A DNA stretch of 54,480 nt, taken from contig CAIMWH010000139.1 in assembly GCA_903845065.1 (NCBI GenBank), forward strand, positions 1 to 54,480. The letters run 5' to 3'. The position numbers and the translations under genes are program-made. The notes under the pieces were generated by a model. The model ran no database searches. It was not told the origin of the DNA and saw only the letters and a program-made list of their open reading frames with translations. The stretch is from an uncultured Rhodospirillales bacterium (GTDB taxonomy: Bacteria; Pseudomonadota; Alphaproteobacteria; Acetobacterales; Acetobacteraceae). This document shows positions 50,401-54,480 of this stretch, piece after piece. Each line of letters begins with the position of its first letter. Positions within the stretch are counted from its first letter, which is position 1.

Positions 50401-51845
50401 CACAGCCGCTCCGTCTGCGAAACCCGCCAATGCCCACGCCCCGCCCGCTTCACGTCGTACATCGCCTGATCCGCGCGATGGATCACGGAATCGATATCCT
50501 CGCCCTGCCCCGGCCACCGCGTGGCAATCCCGATCGACATCGTCAGCGCCGGCTCCTGCCCCTGGCTGAGATGCCCCAGCGTCTCCGGCGTCCCGGTGCG
50601 CAGGCTCTCCGCCCGCTCCGCCGCCGTCATCGCATCCGCCCCATCCATCCACACCGCGAATTCATCGCCGCCCAGCCGCGCCACCAGGTCCGTCGGCCGG
50701 AACGTCTGCCGCAGCAGCGTCGCCACGATCGACAGCGCCTCGTCCCCCACGTCATGCCCACGGTAGTCGTTCAGCGCCTTGAAGTTATCGAGGTCGACGA
50801 ACATCATCGTCCCCGGCAACTCCTCCCGCTCCAGCCGATCCACCCGCCGCGTCACCTCGTCCAGAAATGCCCGCCGGTTCAGCAGCCCGGTGAGGGAGTC
50901 GGTCCGCGCCAGCCGCGCCATTTCCCGCTGGATCGCGTCATGCTCCAGGATCACCCGGATAATCCCGGTCGCCGAACTCGCCAGCGCCAGCTCATCCCCA
51001 TCCCACAGCCGCGACCCATGCTCGCGCCACAGCACGAACCCCGCCTGGTCGCTGTAGCGCTGCCGGGACGGGCACACCATCACCCGCTTGCCATCCGCCG
51101 CCACCGCCTGGCTCGGCTCCATGTCATCGCTTTCGAGCAAATTCATCGCCGTGCGCAGCACATCGGCGTCCGGCAGGCCAACCTGATGCATCACGATCGG
51201 CGCCACCCCATCGCCCAGCATATCCACCACCGCGCAGCCCTCGGCCCCCAGCGCCGCCACCAGCGCCTCCAGCGCCGAGCGCATCATCCGCTCCGCCAGC
51301 ACCTCCTGGCGCATGTGCCACAATATATGGTCGAGCAACTCGCACCGCCGCAGCGCCCCGGCAATCCGCGCGTCATGCCCGTCTTGCTCGGTCACGTCCT
51401 GCCCCAGCCCACGCGTGCCGATAATCTGGCCATCCGCATCGAACAGCGGCGCCGCGGCAATCGCCACGCACACGCTGGTGCCATCCGGCCGCCGCAGCCA
51501 CGCCCGCCGCCGCCGCACCGGCGCGGTGATGCGGAACGGATTGAACCCGCACACCCCATCCGCCTCCGCCAGCAGCAACTCGGCGGGCTGCCCCTGCAAC
51601 GTCGCGGCCGACCATCCCAGCACATTGTCCGGCGCCAGGAACACCAGCCGCCCCCAGCTATCCGTCTCATACACCAGGTCCGCCGCCATGGTGACGAGGT
51701 CCCGCCACCGCTGCCGGCTGTCGAGCAACGCCTCGCGCAGCGCCTGCTCCCCCGCCGCTCCGTCCATGGCAGTGCCATCAATCCGTGGCATGCCCGGCGA
51801 GGCCTGCTCCGCAATGCGCCCGCGTGGTGCGATCGCCTGTTCCAT
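50400..51845 (-). CDS. Diguanylate cyclase with PAS and GAF-like sensor domains
   Basis: A 481-residue cytoplasmic signalling enzyme. A PAS domain (about residues 45-160, DLVYETDSWGRLVFLAPDN) is followed by a GAF-like region (about 170-315), then GGDEF. The active site GGDEF is intact at 392-396 and the inhibitory site RPTD lies at 383-386 with the exact five-residue spacing, so product inhibition is expected. No EAL domain is present. The start is taken at 51845, after GGAGG; 51887 would add 14 residues. It is coupled to the DUF2336 gene. Confidence 0.88.
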   Translation of the reverse strand: MEQAIAPRGRIAEQASPGMPRIDGTAMDGAAGEQALREALLDSRQRWRDLVTMAADLVYETDSWGRLVFLAPDNVLGWSAATLQGQPAELLLAEADGVCGFNPFRITAPVRRRRAWLRRPDGTSVCVAIAAAPLFDADGQIIGTRGLGQDVTEQDGHDARIAGALRRCELLDHILWHMRQEVLAERMMRSALEALVAALGAEGCAVVDMLGDGVAPIVMHQVGLPDADVLRTAMNLLESDDMEPSQAVAADGKRVMVCPSRQRYSDQAGFVLWREHGSRLWDGDELALASSATGIIRVILEHDAIQREMARLARTDSLTGLLNRRAFLDEVTRRVDRLEREELPGTMMFVDLDNFKALNDYRGHDVGDEALSIVATLLRQTFRPTDLVARLGGDEFAVWMDGADAMTAAERAESLRTGTPETLGHLSQGQEPALTMSIGIATRWPGQGEDIDSVIHRADQAMYDVKRAGRGHWRVSQTERL

Positions 51846-51936
51846 ACCAGCCAGCCTCCGTGATGCCCCACACATCAGCCCAAACAAATGAATCGCGGGT
51901 TACCGCCGCCACTCCCGGCCAAATCGCGCCCCGGAA

Positions 51937-51965
51937 TTGACATGCCCGGGCCCGCTGCGCATGGT
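51937..51965 (+). promoter_or_regulatory. Candidate sigma-70 promoter for dapDE
   Basis: TTGACA (51937-51942), a 17-bp spacer and CATGGT (51960-51965) upstream of the dapD start at 52003. The -35 is a perfect match; the -10 is weak. The predicted start near 51972 gives a leader of about 31 nt that holds GGAG. Confidence 0.45.
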
Positions 51966-52002
51966 CCAACCGACCCCTTTTTCACTTGGAGTTCCCCCGG
52001 GC

Positions 52003-52841
<839 letters not shown>

Positions 52842-52842
<1 letters not shown>

Positions 52843-53984
52843 TGACGAACGAACCTAGCCCCCTCGCCGACCCGGTCCCCCTCGCCCAGGCGCTGCTCCG
52901 CTGCGCCTCGGTGACCCCGGCCGACGCCGGCGCCCAAACCGTGCTGGCCGAGGCGCTCACCGCCCTCGGCTTCACGGTGACCAAGCTCCGCTACGGCAAC
53001 ATCGAGAACCTGTTCGCCCGCATCGGCACCGAAAGCCCGCACATCTGCTTCGCCGGCCACACCGACGTGGTGCCCGAAGGCGCCACCGCCGCCTGGACCG
53101 CTGGCCCGTTTGACGGCGAAATCCGTGACGGCATCCTCTACGGCCGCGGCGCCTGCGACATGAAAGGCGCCATCGCCGCCTTCACCGCCGCCACCGCCGC
53201 CCACCTCAACGGCCGCCCCCCGAAGGGCTCGATCTCCTTCCTCATCACCGGCGACGAGGAAGGCCCCGCCGTCGACGGCACCGTCAAGGTGCTGGAATGG
53301 ATGAAGGAAAACGCCCAGGTCCCCGATTTCTGCCTCGTCGGCGAGCCCACCAACCCCGTCCGCCTCGGCGATGTCATCAAGATCGGCCGCCGCGGCAGCC
53401 TCAACGCCGCCATCACCATCCACGGCACCCAGGGCCACGCGGCCTACCCCCATCGCGCCGACAACCCCTGCCACCGCCTGATCCGCGCGCTCGCCGCCCT
53501 CACCGCCGCCCCGGTGGACGCCGCGAGCGAATGGTTCGAAGCCACCACCCTGCAAGTCACCTCCATCGACGTCGGCAACCCCGCCACCAACGTCATCCCC
53601 GCCAGCGCCAGCGCCAAGCTCAACATGCGCTTCAACGATCGCCACACCGGCGCCTCGCTGTCCGCCTGGCTGCGCGCCACCATCGCCCAGCACGCCGAGC
53701 GCTTTGACCTCGATATCTCCATCAGCGGCGAAAGCTTCCTCACCAAGCCCGGCCCGATGGTCGATACCCTGCGCCACGCCATCGCCACCGCCACCGGGAT
53801 CGACCCCAAGCTCGACACCGGCGGCGGCACGTCGGACGCCCGGTTCATCGCCAACTACTGCCCGGTCGCCGAATTCGGCCTCATCGGCGCCACCATGCAC
53901 CAGGTTGACGAGCGCGTGCCCGTCGCCGAACTGCACGGCCTCGCCAACGCCTACCGCGCGGTGCTCGATGCCTTCCTGTCCTGA
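52842..53984 (+). CDS. dapE: Succinyl-diaminopimelate desuccinylase
   Basis: A 380-residue M20 metallohydrolase that removes succinate from N-succinyl-L,L-diaminopimelate. Metal and catalytic residues are visible: His73 and Asp75 in [25 protein letters not shown], the catalytic Glu pair in [12 protein letters not shown], and [11 protein letters not shown]. The dimerisation domain with [18 protein letters not shown] follows. C-terminal [14 protein letters not shown] provides the last His. It shares one base with dapD. Confidence 0.95.
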
Positions 53985-53993
53985 TCGCGCCTG

Positions 53994-54480
53994 ATGCAGG
54001 TCATCGCCGGCATCCTCCTGCTCGCCCGTTTCCGCGCCGAGGGCTTCGCCGCCTTCGGCGCCACCACGCTGGCGTTCATGAACAGCCTCGCGCCGATGCT
54101 GGCCATCACCCTGGTCACCAGCCTGCGCCCCTTGCTTGCGGGAAATGCGCGCCAACTTGGTCTCCACGTGATGACCAGCCTGATCGCCCTGCTCGGCCCC
54201 GCCGTGCTCTCGCAACTGCTCGCCAAACTCTGGAAGCGGGAGGCGCTCTGGCTGCGCTACATCGTGGCCTTCAACTGGTGCCAATCAGTGATCACCCTGG
54301 TCACCGTCGTCCTCATCTTGCTGCTCGCCGCCGGCGGCAACCTCGCCGAGGGCATGGGCGGCCTGGTCGCCGCCATCGCCGCTGTGCTGATCTACTGGAT
54401 CGCGATGTGCTGGTTCATGGCCCGCCACGGCCTGGAAATCGGCAAGCTGAAGGCCGTGCTCGCCGTCATCGTCATCAATG
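53994..54480 (+). CDS. Multi-pass membrane protein, function unknown, partial
   Basis: From the ATG at 53994, nine bases after dapE, the frame stays open to the window end (about 162 codons). At least four hydrophobic segments are visible, at about residues 20-45, 58-78, 92-115 and 120-145. Between them are short basic stretches (LAKLWKREALWLRY). I do not recognise the family; the layout is somewhat like Yip1-type proteins, but this is a weak impression. It is probably co-transcribed with dapDE. Confidence 0.65.
   Translation, partial: MQVIAGILLLARFRAEGFAAFGATTLAFMNSLAPMLAITLVTSLRPLLAGNARQLGLHVMTSLIALLGPAVLSQLLAKLWKREALWLRYIVAFNWCQSVITLVTVVLILLLAAGGNLAEGMGGLVAAIAAVLIYWIAMCWFMARHGLEIGKLKAVLAVIVIN

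Overview
The window is a high-GC chromosomal segment (roughly 70% G+C by eye), densely coded on both strands with short gaps and many ATGA/TGATG/GTGA start-stop overlaps. FrcB/FrcC/FrcA-like transport, the membrane ferritin MbfA, DUF2336, a CheZ-like protein, an Irr-like box and a FixK/FNR-type box together suggest an alphaproteobacterium. Rhodospirillales/Acetobacteraceae is my best guess, by inference only. There are no rRNAs, CRISPR arrays, transposases or phage genes. One tRNA-Arg(TCT) is present. No stretch longer than about 235 bp lacks a gene.

Layout. 1-9.6 kb is a divergent catabolic locus. Leftward it encodes 2-oxoacid dehydrogenase E1 alpha/beta, a second ThDP enzyme, an SDR and a 6-phosphogluconate dehydrogenase cut by the left edge. 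Rightward it encodes an unrecognised protein built from two copies of one domain, a DOPA-dioxygenase-like protein, a creatininase-family amidohydrolase and two acyl-CoA dehydrogenases. 10-14.4 kb is a fructose-type ABC importer (frcBCA) with a divergent ROK regulator and an AT-rich palindromic operator between them. 14.6-18.3 kb holds an enoyl-CoA hydratase, a CmcI-type methyltransferase and a 719-residue methyltransferase/methyltransferase/glycosyltransferase fusion. 18.3-22 kb starts with a perfect FNR/FixK box placed at -41.5 to a CATAAT -10 element, followed by a small membrane protein, mbfA, cytochrome b561, a dual-specificity phosphatase and a Kdo hydroxylase. 22-32.6 kb is mixed: flavin monooxygenase-like protein, acyl-CoA synthetase, DUF2059, CheZ-like, MORN, 3-hydroxyisobutyryl-CoA hydrolase, DsbA-like, BepA-like protease, a degenerate gamma-glutamyltransferase lipoprotein, an aminotransferase and a VOC protein. 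32.7-33.6 kb is a PEP-CTERM protein behind a sigma-54-like promoter.

33.6-43 kb is an eight-gene operon: CUT1 sugar ABC transporter followed by two TIM-barrel isomerase plus Gfo/Idh/MocA dehydrogenase pairs, with a divergent LacI regulator and several palindromes between. 43-44.6 kb carries a dihydroorotase and tRNA-Arg. 44.6-47.7 kb is an arsenic locus (arsJ, its GAPDH partner and an ArsR-ArsC fusion) whose start codon lies inside a palindrome. 47.8-54.5 kb has a small orphan ORF, a zinc alcohol dehydrogenase, a DUF2336 protein coupled to a diguanylate cyclase, dapD-dapE and a truncated membrane protein.

The observations I rate highest are a three-copy family of long palindromic repeats at gene 3' ends (1541-1610, 10006-10082, 14417-14520), the class II FNR-type promoter before the mbfA neighbourhood, the sigma-54 promoter before the PEP-CTERM gene, the duplicated-domain protein at 5390-6193, the low-GC block inside the gene at 36998-37759, and the double isomerase/dehydrogenase sugar operon. 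No single region is clearly an undescribed system. The duplicated-domain catabolic locus and the double isomerase/dehydrogenase operon are the best candidates for uncharacterised pathways.
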